Positions 26,452 to 38,220 of a DNA stretch of 64,000 nt are shown piece after piece (positions within the stretch are counted from its first letter, which is position 1; each line of letters starts with the position of its first letter). The notes beneath the pieces were generated by a model that saw only the letters and a program-made list of their open reading frames with translations, did no database searches and had not been told where the DNA came from. A program made the translations under genes and the position numbers. Origin of the DNA: Plectrocnemia conspersa (Eukaryota > Arthropoda > Insecta > Trichoptera > Polycentropodidae). The DNA lies in contig VTFK01000275.1 of NCBI GenBank assembly GCA_009617715.1, forward strand, positions 496,001 through 560,000, given 5' to 3'.

Positions 26452-26465
26452 GTGTGACGTCACAC
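26452..26465. promoter_or_regulatory. CRE palindrome
   Basis: Fourteen-base perfect palindrome around TGACGTCA (26455-26462), the full CREB/ATF site. Similar full cores occur at 14139-14146 and 50145-50152. Confidence 0.45.
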
Positions 26466-26740
26466 ACAACTTTTTAACGCGCCGATCGAAAAGTTATGGG
26501 CTTATTAAATCCATCGCCGCTAGTAGCAGTATTTACTTTTCCGAAGCATTCGCTTTACGTGACGCCGTAAAACAAATTGGCCGGGATGGAATGGCATGTA
26601 TTCAATAAAGATTTTTATGACTAACATTCTCGTAAAACGGCTCCGTGTCCCGCAGGAGCAGAATCACCCCCAGAAAAACCTCACCCCGATGCGCGCTTAG
26701 GTGCCACTGACTGCTTGCTTTTATAGAAGTAATTTTTATG

Positions 26741-27926
26741 GTTGTGTCTTAGTAACACTCGCGTATGAGGATCAATAGATATGGTGTTGTTGTTTGCGAC
26801 TAAGAAAATTCTACCCTCGAAAGTAAATAGTGATACATGAATGTACCTATAAAATGAAATGTAAATAATAATATTATTTCTTTACAATTTCATTCTCAAC
26901 AATGTAATATCAAAATAAGTTTATTTCTAATAACGCATATCATATAAGTATAGCATTTTTATCAACAATCGCCAAGGTAATTGCAGCAATTTGTAAAAAT
27001 CTCAACTTGAAAACTTGAGAGCAATTGCACATTTGGTTCGGTCAGTTTCCAACAATAATTTGAGTAAAAAGCTTAATTTTGTTTAATTTAATAACAAGTA
27101 CTCTTTTTTCTCTGAATCACATATACCAACTATCAAGTATTCAATGGAGCTTATTTTTAGAGAAGTTTGTTGACGCGGAAGCATTCACATTGTTACGAGA
27201 TACAATGCTGCTAATATAGGTAGCGCTACAAGCATTTCTCATATTACTGATATGGGTTTTGTGACACAGAGCCTTCAGCTGCTAATACTTGATACATATT
27301 GTGTCCTCTTTATATTTTATTATAAACGTACGATACTAAAACTCATTTGCACGTCTCATAATTTATAAGTTATGTTCCTCCAACCGCTCCTCCCTTACCA
27401 TTATTTTTTATTGCTAGAAACTTGTATCAAAAAAATGCTATACATGCCTATAAATATATATACAAACTGTAAAACCTGAAAGCCACTATTTTTTATGATT
27501 TACAAAACATTTAGTTGCTCGATTTGCTGTCAAATGTAAAACTTTTATTTGATATTTTCAGTTTGTCCGATAATAAATATACTGTAAAATATTAATTACT
27601 TTTCACATTCATGTCAAAAAATGGGTAACGTATTACGTGATGTGCAATATTATATTATATACGTGCAAAGAAGGCTTAAAGCGTGATTTATGCCGCAAAT
27701 AAATTATAGCAATTATCATTTCTAAACGTGCGATAAATTTTCAAAATGAACGCTTTATTCAGATTCGCTGGGTGTATTATTATTATTGCATAACAATGAT
27801 GCGGGTTTTGTTGAATTTTCAATTATTCTATTGTCATAAGGAAATGACTTTATACAAAAATACAAGATTTATCTGATTTACCAACTTGAATTAACGTATT
27901 AAGAGCGTCTCAAAATATTTTTAATA
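26741..27926. other. AT-rich spacer
   Basis: A slightly GC-richer segment lies at about 27165-27300. No recognised gene or repeat. Confidence 0.4.
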
Positions 27927-28300
27927 TAAGGTACTCCCGAAATAAATGTCGTTTTCTTAGTGAATTAAATAAAAAAACTTTCATATATTCCATACCTTTT
28001 TTCACTTCTGTCATATTATTTAACTCTATTAGCATAACATTTTAGAAGCATTGACGGTGTGAAAAAATCCTAAAGTCTCCTTTTCACAGCGACTGTATTT
28101 AAAAAAAAAAATTCCAGGAAGTGTTGTATGCTTTGAAATAAATGGTAGTCAGTTGGAAGGAGCAAGATCTGGAGAACAAGATAAATAAGATAAAACCGCG
28201 CAGAGAGTTTTTTAACTTTAAATAGGACACCATTAATTATTAATGTCATAACAAAACCAATATTAAAAAACGTGTCTTCACTACTGAATAACACAACGAT
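27927..28300 (-). pseudogene. mariner transposase C-terminal remnant
   Basis: On the minus strand the reading SPDLAPS shifts frame into LPTDYHLFQSIQHFLE (28112-28160). Together they reproduce the mariner signature YSPDLAP(S/T)DYHLF that contains the last catalytic Asp. A frameshift sits inside the motif. Downstream, TVAVKRRL and DFF-like residues fit the family tail only loosely. At the lower-coordinate edge, aaggtactcccgaaataaat (from about 27928, after a TA) looks like a mariner terminal repeat. No matching opposite end was found, so the 5' half is probably lost. Confidence 0.65.
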
Positions 28301-28770
28301 TTAACATTAAATGATACATTATAAACAATTCAGGACATCAGTTTTTCATTAATAGTTCTAGTTTTCTGCTACAGCTTTTATCGCACAACACATGTATTTG
28401 TATTTATGTCCACGTTCCAAAAAAAGTGGCGTCTTAAAAATAATGAATTGTCACTTTTTACCTGATTGTTTTACTTTAAATATACTAAAATCAGATTTAT
28501 AGTATCAATCTAATTATTAAATTACTGTTTGAAATAAATAAAAAAGGCAATAATTAAATATTTTTTTCCTAAGTAAACTCATTAGAAAGCAGTGACTATT
28601 GATTTAGTTGTTGCTTTTCTTCAATTAGTAATATGTGAAAATCTTCGTGCTAATGTATTCAAAGTTGACGCGTGAATAAAGGACAAAATGCTACTGTTAA
28701 CGATTTGTCTTATTTGTTCTCGTAGGAACACATTAAAAATTTGGCGAAAAATCGTTCTTTTGGCTTTTAT
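28301..28770. other. AT-rich spacer
   Basis: Nothing recognised. Confidence 0.4.
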
Positions 28771-29290
28771 ATAACAATCAACATGTCTCAAGAACTATTT
28801 TTAAGCTGCTGCAAAAAAATTGCTTTTCGAAAACCAGGATAAAGTATATGGTGAATATGTTGAAAATCTAATAAAGAATGAAGATAACGCTCTGTGAATA
28901 TTTTTTGCGCTCGGAAAATTCCTCGTATTAAGATGGCACAATCACTTATTTTTGAATAATTTTTCACGGACGTATTTTCACGGTACACCTTGTATATATT
29001 TATAAATGTTGCTCGTATGCCATATAACGTAAGAATATTAAAAGGATTTGTGTCGCACACGACAATAAGCAACATTTCCACGAATCAGTGGAGCAGCAAC
29101 GCGGCGTTATTACACCGCTCTTGAAACGAATAAAAATGTTTGCGGACTCGACCATTCTAAACTAATCGACCAAAAAGTGGAACACATTACATACAAGAAT
29201 TTTGTACCGGGAAAGTTGTGCCAAAATTAAGCTGCCGCCTGACAGCTCGTACGAAAATGCACTTGTTCCGACAAGTAATATTGCAATGGT
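28771..29290. other. GC-richer non-coding island 19
   Basis: The minus frame 28788-29081 (97 codons) is not recognised. The GC-richest part is about 29090-29280. Regulatory role possible. Confidence 0.3.
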
Positions 29291-30592
29291 CTGTAGAAAA
29301 TTGCATAATTAATAATAGGAATATTATTTTTTATTAAAAATCATATTGACCTAAAAGAAAAGCAAATTTTATATGTTATACGTAATACAAAAATATTGCT
29401 ATGAAAATATGAAATAATATCAATGCAATTGTATTTTTAAATTTTAGCCAACAGCTGTATCGGACTATGTATTAATAAGTAATACGCTAAAGTTAGGCTT
29501 GGAAGTATCAGAAAAATATTGTATAGGGCCAGAGTAAAAATATTCATGGTTAAGAAAGCAAAATTTTAGTGAAAATATGATTTACTCTTAAATTTACAAT
29601 TTTAGCATATGTTTGCTTATTTTATTCGAACCTTATATGAATTTTCATATTTATCGTAGATTGCTTAAAATATGTGTATAGTAATAATCATTTCTTGTAA
29701 AAAATTGTAATAGCTTTTTTTGAGAAATTATTTTATCAATCTGAGCTTTGAAGTTAGTTTGTCGTCAAAATTCATAAGTAAATTGTAAATTGTGATTTTA
29801 AGTACTTTAAAAAAAATATATTTTCACATAGAAGCTGCCCAATAAAAATATAAATCTCTAAGCATATGATTTTAATGGACCATATTCGTCACCTAAATTA
29901 CACATATAAAGAATTCTGTTTTTGAGCATATCATTACTTAGCAGGTTTATCAATATTGAAATGGTAAAGGGAAAGTTTCTTATTTGTACAGTCTAATGAA
30001 TTTATAAAAATCAAATGCATTTTGCAAGTACATCTATTCGAAAAAATACTGCTAAAACCGGAATTTAGTCTTAGACTATATATCCGCCGCAATTTTTTGT
30101 GGTTATATATATAATTTATGTATATATATTAACATTTTTGATACCATGAGAAATTCATAAAGCAGGTTGACATGAATCAACGGTTGTCGTCAAAATAACT
30201 TTACAACATTGTAAGTTTTATACTCGTTAATAATGCCTCTTATATTTTTAGTAGCAAAAAATAGGGTTTTTCAGAAAAAACCTCAACCATTTCTCTGTGT
30301 TAAAAGAATCTTAATAAAACATTGCTATGACTAAGCCATCATACTGATGTATGGTAAAGCAAGTCAGGATATTCAGCTTTAAAATGAAAGAAACTTAGCC
30401 TTATCCCGTTTTGCACATAATTTTGATGTGATACATTTCAATTCAGATTGTATCATACATTGTTAAAGTTTTCTTAAATTCATTCAAAATATTTTCGTCT
30501 GTAGTTATTCCATGCAGACTATTAACAAAAGCTACTTCCTTAGTCACTTTAAAAACAGTGATTCCTTAGCAGCAACTAAGCATCTGTACAAC
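29291..30592. other. AT-rich spacer
   Basis: About 1.3 kb without recognised features. TA-rich run near 30108-30130. Confidence 0.45.
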
Positions 30593-30889
30593 CAGTAATT
30601 CCTAAAGTTTACACCTTGACGCTCCACGGCTTCATTAAAAGGGATCCACTATTACAAAATTACCGCTGGTTTAAAATTGTTATATTCAATTCAAAGTAGT
30701 GCAAGCAATTAACTCACTTAGTAACGAAATAATTGTATAAACCTTGCTTTTGAAATAAAAATTGTGACTTACTATTACTATTGTTTAAATATATAAAATG
30801 TGCATTTGTAATAATTTGACTTAGTACGCCTTAAAAAAACCTAGTTTAATCGAGTGCGTTGAGAAGTGGTAAAGTTTAAGAATCACTAG
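30593..30889. mobile_element. probable hAT-type MITE, about 300 bp
   Basis: The left end cagtaattcctaaagtttac and the reverse complement of the right end (agtgattcttaaactttacc) agree at about 16 of 20 positions. Both resemble the hAT terminus cagtggttctcaaactttt. No coding frame inside. No convincing 8-bp duplication, so the copy is probably old. Confidence 0.42.
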
Positions 30890-31542
30890 GTAAAGTAGAA
30901 GAAAATCTTTCAAAATACATTGCTTTTCTAATTAATTGGCTATTGATGTTACTCACAATGTGCTTAATACTTCAAAAAATTGTTAAATTGAAATAGGGCT
31001 GTAACATTCACAAACGATTTTTTTATTGAAATGAGCTATTTATCAACTGACTTTAGTTACAGCATCATTTTCCTTATTTGATTTTTAAGAAAAATTTTTT
31101 TTTTTTAAATATATTTTTTTGTTTATTGCTTTATTGCAAGTTGTAAATATCGTATCAAGTGCTTAATCTAGTAATGAAGACGTGTGTTTTATTTTGTAGT
31201 ACAGACATTATGTCATCGCACAATAAACATAATTCTTTATCGTCTAATTTGATATCAAAATAATTTACAGTTCACTCTGCTTTAAAAGCAAGACATTCTA
31301 AGTACACTAGTCTCTTTTTTTCTGACTTTGAAAATGACAAAACCAATATCCAATGGTAATAAAATTAAAACAAGATATTGCAAAAGAGTTACATATGGCA
31401 CTAAAGACGCTGTCAAATACAACTGATTAACGTCACAGCGGAATGCAAAGCAATAAGAGCACCACATTCGATCACATCTCACAATTCCTTACGAGCACAT
31501 ACATAAAAAATTTTAGGGATTTCAAAAATGTTAAATCTATTT
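30890..31542. other. AT-rich spacer
   Basis: Short frames on both strands (31282-31482 -, 31443-31670 +) are unrecognised. Confidence 0.4.
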
Positions 31543-31596
31543 CTAGCTCAAGAGCCGGTTTAAAATGGGCAGCAGGCCGTTGTTTGCCGACCTTTG
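31543..31596. mobile_element. relic end of a hAT element abutting the next one
   Basis: Runs from tagctcaagagccggtttaa to tttgccgacctttg. It resembles the right end of the neighbouring element (gagccgcactttgccgacttctg). Suggests that a related copy ended exactly where the next element's target duplication starts. Confidence 0.45.
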
Positions 31597-31604
31597 GTTT
31601 AGAC

Positions 31605-31870
31605 CAGTGGTTGGTAAACTTATTAGCCAAAGAGCCAAATGTGTACATTACAACGATTAAAAAAAATTGAGAGCCAAATCTATTTAATAATTTAGCAAAC
31701 CTTTATTATAATTTTCCAAATCAACACTAAGACGTTCGAATTTAGAGCTCCATATTTCCTTGTTTTTTTTTTAAATCTGGTGCGAATGCCCGTGGATATT
31801 TGTGCCAGAGCCACACTTAAGGGGCCAAAGAGCCGCATGCGGCTCCGGAGCCGCACTTTGCCGACTTCTG
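31605..31870. mobile_element. non-autonomous hAT element, 266 bp, with 8-bp target duplication
   Basis: The element starts cagtggttggtaaa and ends tttgccgacttctg, imperfect inverted repeats (10 of 14). It is flanked on both sides by gtttagac (31597-31604 and 31871-31878), the 8-bp duplication characteristic of hAT insertion. Subterminal gagccg/cggctc words occur at the right. It has no transposase frame and is therefore non-autonomous. The chance frame 31692-31880 on the minus strand is not coding. Confidence 0.85.
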
Positions 31871-31878
31871 GTTTAGAC

Positions 31879-32800
31879 AAATAAGTCGAAAATGAATAAA
31901 TAATAATGAAATCCGAAAAAAGAGCAACTTAAAAGCTTTTAAAAATGAATAAATTTATTTGAGTAAAAATTTAATAATTAAGAAAAATGTTTGTAATCGA
32001 TATATTTAACAAAACTTATTGTAGTATAAAAAGCTTAAGAATATTTTTCATATGATTTAACAAATGTTGCACTGTTGAGAATATTATACCTTTATTAGTT
32101 TAGTACAAATTAATTTGAAACACCACTACTATCTGTAATATTGTTTATTTTATAAAATGAGAAATTTACACAGTATATATAATTATATATAATACTATAG
32201 CAAAAATTAAATTAATTTTTAATTTATAAATTAATTTTTGTATACACAAAAATCTTACTATTATTTTATAACAATTATTACAATTTTTGTAAAAGATCTG
32301 GATAATCTAGAGTTATTAATTATAAGACACTATTTTATTACTATTTGCTGTTAATCCAATTTTTAAAATACAAATTAAATTATAGCATGATATATTATAG
32401 GCTTATACAATAATAATTATAAATTTGTTTTGCGGTTTGAATTATCAGTTAAGCCCGAGTGCAACTTTTACCAAGTATTGAAATACAAAATATTAGATAT
32501 ATTTTGGAAAATCAGATAAATTATCCTAACGTTTTAAACGCGATCAATAAATTAAAAATAATATAAAAAAATTACCTTGAATGTGAACTGCTACGATCAA
32601 GAATATCACTATGAACGACACTGTGAACAAATAAATAAAAGTTTATTAATACTTATCTATAACAAAAATCAACAAATTAAATTTACTACTTTTTGATATA
32701 TTATTATAATTAAAACATTTATGGATATTCACCTAAAAATAATAAAAACTCAATTATATTTTAAGGAATCATTTTTAAATTCAAGAAAGCTATATATTTG
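31879..32800. other. AT-rich spacer
   Basis: Includes an AT-only imperfect palindrome near 32200-32240 and otherwise nothing recognised. Confidence 0.45.
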
Positions 32801-33060
32801 TTAGCGAATTTGGTATAACATAAAATATTTTATCACACTACTCTCAGTGCAGTAATGCATCATCACGTACGTACACGTTATAAAAACGTCCATACGTTTG
32901 TCTCTGCGCAAAAGCAAATGCAGTGGCGTAGAGTGCCGTGCCAAGGGGTCACTTGATATAAATCTAAGCGGGCCCGTATCAAGTTCTTGTATCACCAACA
33001 GATTATCAAGATAAATTGTCCCACCAAGGCGCTAAGTGCCGACTATTTTATACGTGCAAA
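32801..33060. other. weak GC-richer island 20
   Basis: Contains cagtggcgtagagtgccgtg at 32919-32938, similar to the start of common insect dispersed repeats that begin cagtggcgta. The opposite end was not found. A transposon end or a regulatory patch are both possible. Confidence 0.25.
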
Positions 33061-33839
33061 ATAATAATTTAATGCTTTTGCCCGCGATTATTTTTCTTCT
33101 CATATTTAATTATAAATGAATCACTATGTAAATACATATTGAACAAAATGGTAGACTTTGTTATAAATCAACAATTGAGATCAGAAGAGAATAACGTATC
33201 TTTGAAGAACAGCGTAAATACATACGTATTAGAAAATTTATAATTGTTAGTTTATAGTTGATTACTTCTCTGGATTGTTGAATGCTTGCGACATTTGTGA
33301 GAAAATTCAATTATAGCTCTAAAGATAATTTGAATACGATGTTTCAATTACAATAGGGTATCTAATATATTTTTATTTAAAGGGTTTGATAAAGATTATA
33401 TATAGTGAGTATTTATATACAACCGTAAAAATGTAACACGTAGTTATATTAATTATTTTACACGATTACACTTGTTAACAAGTTTTGCAACATATATAAA
33501 TGTTCGATGACTAATTAATTAATTTATAATGGCGTATTAAATATTAATACATTAAGATAACAAAACATTTGTGGCAATAAGCCTATGATACATAGTACAT
33601 ATATAGTAAAGTATGCTAAGCTTCAATAGTGACCAAAAAAAATAATAAATGTTATATTGAAATAATATTAAAATTATAAAAAATATATTTGCCTAAAAAC
33701 TAATGACAGCTGTATTGATCATATCAATATAAAATGTTTTTTTTTTTTAATTTATAGAAATAATATTTTTAGCATTTTTCAGATGATCATTGAATTTGTT
33801 ATATTTTAATATAGTTTGAAAACGCAACAGCGTTCAAGA
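33061..33839. other. AT-rich spacer
   Basis: Nothing recognised. Confidence 0.45.
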
Positions 33840-34010
33840 CGATTAATTTGGCCAAATTTAAAAAAATCTATATTAAAAAACCGAAATATTGGAACACCTA
33901 AAAACCAACGTACGCCAAGTTATAGCTGAGATACCGTCCGAAATGTACGAAAAATTCATCGAATATTATATCATAAAAAAAATCTAGAGAAATCCTAAAA
34001 TTTGTGGGTT
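33840..34010 (+). pseudogene. Tc1/mariner-superfamily transposase C-terminal remnant
   Basis: A 34-codon open stretch at 33883-33987 reads EILEHLKTNVRQVIAEIP followed by SEMYEKFIEYY. This matches the conserved C-terminal LK..IR..I..IP.EM...V segment of arthropod Tc1/mariner-type transposases. One frame earlier, PNLKKSIL (about 33850-33875) fits the preceding FLWG-LKS-VY segment, implying a frameshift. A stop follows at 33985, ahead of the expected histidine-containing tail. The catalytic domain is not recognisable upstream, so this is a 3' fragment. Confidence 0.7.
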
Positions 34011-34420
34011 CTTTTTAAAAATGTTCATAAACTGAAATTTAAGCAACCTTTATTAAGTCTAAGAATAATTATTATTATCTATATATTATTTAAGAAGTTT
34101 TGCAGAGAACCAATTTTGTCACATTACTAAGTAATCATCTGACCAAAATAGTTCGCCAATATTCAAAGATAATTTAAACGTGTCAATAATTCCGGAAGAC
34201 AAAAACAAGCTACTTTAAAGCACAATTTAGGGTGAAAAATGCATTAATGCAATTACCTAATTTTTGTGCAGTAAAACGAAATATGTAATGCACCTATTAA
34301 CAGTGCTATTAAACAATAAAAGCGTTGGAAAGATTTGTAGCAAAACTATTTACAACAATAAGATCACCTCATAACGAATAAGCGAAATAAAAAAAGCAAT
34401 CCATCATTAAACCGTGCAGT
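34011..34420. other. AT-rich spacer
   Basis: Nothing recognised. Confidence 0.4.
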
Positions 34421-35110
34421 TTCATCAATGACAATCGATATCCTTCTACCCTTCACTTGATCATCAATGTCACTTATTCCTGACCTAAATACCCGACATC
34501 GTTTTGCGTATTCATAACGTTATATATATAAACAGTAATAAACTATTAGTGAATTTTAACAGTTTTTTCTTCAAATAGAATAAATGGATTAGCCAATAAG
34601 CAACGAACATGGCCTTGTACATTAGAAATATTGTAATATTGAATGTATTCAAATAATTCTAACACTAGTAAAATCTGTGCATAAAAGGCTCATTGGTTAA
34701 ATATTTCTTCGTTCGTCCTGATATTCTATCCCGCGCTGTATTCGCAGCCATAAATTAGCGCTGAGGGTGTCTCCTTTTTACGCTTTCCCGTCTTGGTCCT
34801 AGCCTGACGAACGGCACTCCCGTGTATTGTTGAGACTGTGTAAAGTATGGGCCGGTCGCAAGTGGTTCGCACATAGGGAAACGGTCATACACATCCCGAA
34901 TGATTAACTGATATTGCACTCGCCTCGGCCGTATATAAATAAGACACGTGGCTGCGCTGGAATCGGATGCTGCAAAAATGTATATGGCATTAGCGTCCTA
35001 TTTGTGGCTATCGATCATTTCGGAGAATAGCATTCGAATAAGCACGTTGTGAAGCGATCGAGTTTTGAATTGCAACCTGTGGTTGTTGTTGGTATCCCGT
35101 GGTTTTTGAA
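34421..35110. other. GC-richer island 21 with hairpin and TATA-like word
   Basis: Non-coding island. Holds the miR-92-like hairpin (34845-34936) and an overlapping TATATAAATA at 34932-34941. The two readings (microRNA precursor or core promoter) compete. No coding frame. Confidence 0.4.
34845..34936 (+). ncRNA. candidate microRNA precursor, miR-92/miR-25-family-like
   Basis: The 22-nt segment at 34912-34933 reads tattgcactcgcctcggccg plus two bases. It shares the family's ATTGCAC seed and a CGGCC at positions 15-19. The 5' side at 34850-34864 (ggccggtcgcaagtg) pairs with cactcgcctcggcc (34917-34930) over about 13 of 15 positions, with one bulge, one A-C mismatch and one G-U pair. Four more outer pairs join 34845-34848 to 34933-34936. 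The loop is long (about 50 nt) and the seed's first bases look unpaired, both points against. Without a folding calculation or small-RNA data this remains a candidate. Confidence 0.3.
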
Positions 35111-36230
35111 AAGATGGATGTAGGTGAATTTTAAGAAAAGTTTACCGTAAATTCTTTTATCGAGAAAGAAAAGTATCTACTATATTTATATTCTAAAATT
35201 AAAATATTTTTAATGTAGTTAAAACAGCATTTATGTAACAAGTAGTGGTTTCTATAATATAACTTCTAAAGTTAGATTGCAGTGTGGTTAAATTTTAAGG
35301 GAACGTTTTGTTGCGTATCTAATTATATATAAATGTGTACTAAGATATATATTTAATTAACAACCTTATATTAAAAAAATAATAACATGCTTTCCAGATA
35401 CAAATCATCTGAATAAAATTTTTAATAATTCGTACCAATAAGGCACAGCTTTAAAACCAAACAATTTTTGCACTAATCAAAGTAAACATGAATTTCTTGA
35501 TTCGAGGGTTGTTTTTAGATTCAATTATCATCTGTCAAGATTGACTTCGAACAAACAAAATTAGGATCCACCAAAGCTGTTTAAATAGAAAAATTAAACA
35601 ATTTCAAACAATATGAAAAAAATACTGTTCCATAAAAATAATAATATATATAACGCAAAAATATCTCTGAACAACATTAATCATCTACAAATTTGTACAC
35701 TCATTTGGTTGTAAAACTTTTCTTCATACCATTTCATAAACAAGCATATATACGCAAAATTCGATTCAACATTCATTTGCATTTTTCATTTAGGCATTTC
35801 ATAGTCGTCAGGCATCCTTATAAACATCAACTTATTTCCATTTCTATTTTACGCTTATTTCGCACTCTCTCGTCAAATATTTGCACGAAATTTCAGGCGC
35901 AAAAATGAGTAATAATCGAGACTCGTTCTATGTAATACGTATATGAGATATTAATAAACACATATATGCATACGTACACATAAATATCCATGGAAGCCTA
36001 AAAAGTAAACCATAATTTAAATGCCAATGTCTTATGAACTAAAAATGCTACAGAAAATGTAGCATAAAAATTAATTCAATGATTCTTGCATTAATAATTC
36101 AATGTTTAATCTGAAAAAATAAAATAATACCATGTCCATTTAATGTTTTAATTTTTTTCAACCTTTCTTACACTTTCTTTTTTCAAGTAAAATAATTGTT
36201 GGCCTTAAAGGTCTATTTCCTTTTCATATT
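35111..36230. other. AT-rich spacer
   Basis: The plus frame 35693-35908 is unrecognised. ATTTGCAT at 35775-35782. Otherwise nothing. Confidence 0.45.
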
Positions 36231-36290
36231 ATGTATGCCTCAATCTAAATTTAATCTGTTTTCAATCGAAAAGTTTCGGGGAGCCCATAA

Positions 36291-36548
36291 ATGTGTTTTA
36301 CATTTCTCCTTACTATTATATTATTAATTAATGATGTATCATGTTCTAATATTCTGCTATATAAAAATGCTTTTTCGATTTTACCAAGAAGTATAAAATA
36401 TCAACTATGCGTTAATTTAGAGGAAGATATTAATATCGATAATAATTTGGCATGCGATAATATATTGATTTTGAACATTGTAACGTATTTCACACATTGT
36501 TTTTATAATGAATATATAGGTGATCACACAATAAAATGCTTATATTAA
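36291..36548 (+). CDS. small secreted-protein-like open frame (doubtful)
   Basis: An 85-codon frame. Residues 1-18 form a signal-peptide-like start: hydrophobic FTFLLTIILLI, then NDVSC. The remaining part has several cysteines (about residues 40, 55, 70 and 83) and an acidic patch EEDINID. An AATAAA word lies near the stop. The start context is weak (T at -3). The codons are strongly A/T-ending, as in chance frames here. No family recognised. Confidence 0.15.
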   Translation: MCFTFLLTIILLINDVSCSNILLYKNAFSILPRSIKYQLCVNLEEDINIDNNLACDNILILNIVTYFTHCFYNEYIGDHTIKCLY

Positions 36549-36560
36549 TATTTTTTATTT

Positions 36561-37020
36561 AAAATTCTACTCAAGATAGGCTTTGGTCAACTTTTCGATA
36601 AATGATCAACTTAAAACTATAATCACGTCAATTTCTTCATTGTTTCTACCCTGAAGACTACTCAAATAGCTCAGCGGAATATTTTATTTGGATATGTTGG
36701 AATATAATTCTCGAAGCATTTTTTTATGGGCACACAGAACTTTATTTTGTAATAATTATTATTTTACGATTCTTTTAATAACAATGAAAACGATAGTTCA
36801 CATATGAAAATGATTTTTTTTTGTATAATATAATACTAGCTAGAATAAAAATGAATGTATTACTACTTTCTGGTGGAACCTTAATATACATTTAGGCAAA
36901 CGCTACATAAGACATTATAATTAAAATGTAGTTTATTATTATGTGCCACCTCTATATACAGTGATATATAATATAGAATGACCTACGACAATAATAATAT
37001 TATTATATACGTATCAATAT
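36561..37020. other. AT-rich spacer
   Basis: Nothing recognised. Confidence 0.4.
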
Positions 37021-37450
37021 ATGTATGTATGTGTCCATATGAAAAAATGGGTCATTGTGGGTCGAAAAACACGCCTGTCGCTTTCTATCGTATCCTGGGG
37101 CTACGTTTTGACACCGAACCATAGGTCAATAACGTGCGTTTGACATATGCCAGAACATACATACACATATAAGCCTACGATAGCCGGAAGCTGTGTGCAT
37201 TTGCCTTGCTGCTAAATTGTCACCCCATTAATGAAGCTTATTACCCAGCTATGTTGCAATTCAAATTAATTCACTTTGAATTAGGCTGATTGACCCATAA
37301 CTCGATATAATTTCATTGACTTACAACAAGTATTTATTTAATATATTATAATATATACAATGCCAAGTGTCATTTAAGATCGCGGCGGATGTCAAAATAT
37401 CGGGAATGGCAGCTGAGCGGATGCAACAAGACCATTGTTTTAAATCTTCA
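37021..37450. other. GC-richer non-coding island 22
   Basis: Starts with a tgtatgtatgtgtcc run and holds GC-richer words to about 37440. No coding frame. Confidence 0.3.
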
Positions 37451-38220
37451 GAACCTGTTTCTTTAATTATGTACATCCTGACACATCATTCCAATTGGAA
37501 ATACATTTTGATATAATAAAAAACATGCTCTGGAAATTTAATTACTGAGTATATGTATGTTTCAGATTAGTCGAAATAAAAATATATTTTTATGACTGGA
37601 AAAGCTTAATAAAATCCTCTAGAGATATTACATTAAATAATTCAGTATTGTATAGTGTAATTTATTGAACTGAGGTATTACAATAAATTCACAATCTCTT
37701 TAATACTTTTAATATAGTATGTATTAGTTTTTTTCATATTATAAGATGATCTTTACATTCATATATATTTTTATTAATATAAATCTAGGAAGTGTGTCAA
37801 ATGAATGAATTTAGTTGTTAATATCGATGTTTGCTTACAACACATTCGAAACAAACTACTTTCTAGCAAAAGATTTCAGTTTTATCTTAGGGACAGCAGA
37901 TACCATTCAAGCAATTTAAGATGTTCAAAATACTTTTTTGTCTTAATATCAATTACCGTCATTTAACAAATATTTTTGTAACAAAAAATATTTAATTTTT
38001 ATTTAGAGAACTTCGTTTACTTTTACGTTTTACAACGTTCGAAAATATTTTCAAAACGGGCCTAAAAAATATAGTAAGCGTTTATAATAGTTTGTAATTT
38101 AATAACGTTTAAAGTGTATGTGAAAGTTAATCATTCTTAAAATTGTAATAGTAATTGTAATAGTAGTACAAATGTTTTAAAAATACTACTCTATATCAAT
38201 CTGAAATCCTTTAATGGCAA
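37451..38220. other. AT-rich spacer
   Basis: A small near-perfect hairpin (aaatatttttgt / acaaaaaatattt) lies at about 37968-37993. Nothing else. Confidence 0.4.

Larger units (their letters stand above)
26231..26740. other. GC-rich non-coding island 18 (candidate regulatory)
   Basis: Contains two palindromic sites within 40 bp: CGGATTAATCCG at 26427-26438 and GTGTGACGTCACAC at 26452-26465. No coding frame. Best motif-based enhancer candidate of the window. Confidence 0.5.

Noticed and set aside
28120..28200. Plus-strand reading QLEGARSGEQ
   Set aside because: It is the opposite strand of the mariner SPDLAP/TDYHLF motif.
35278..35300. gcagtgtggtta resembling miR-34
   Set aside because: The seed is mismatched at position 2, the 3' half differs, and no complementary arm was seen.
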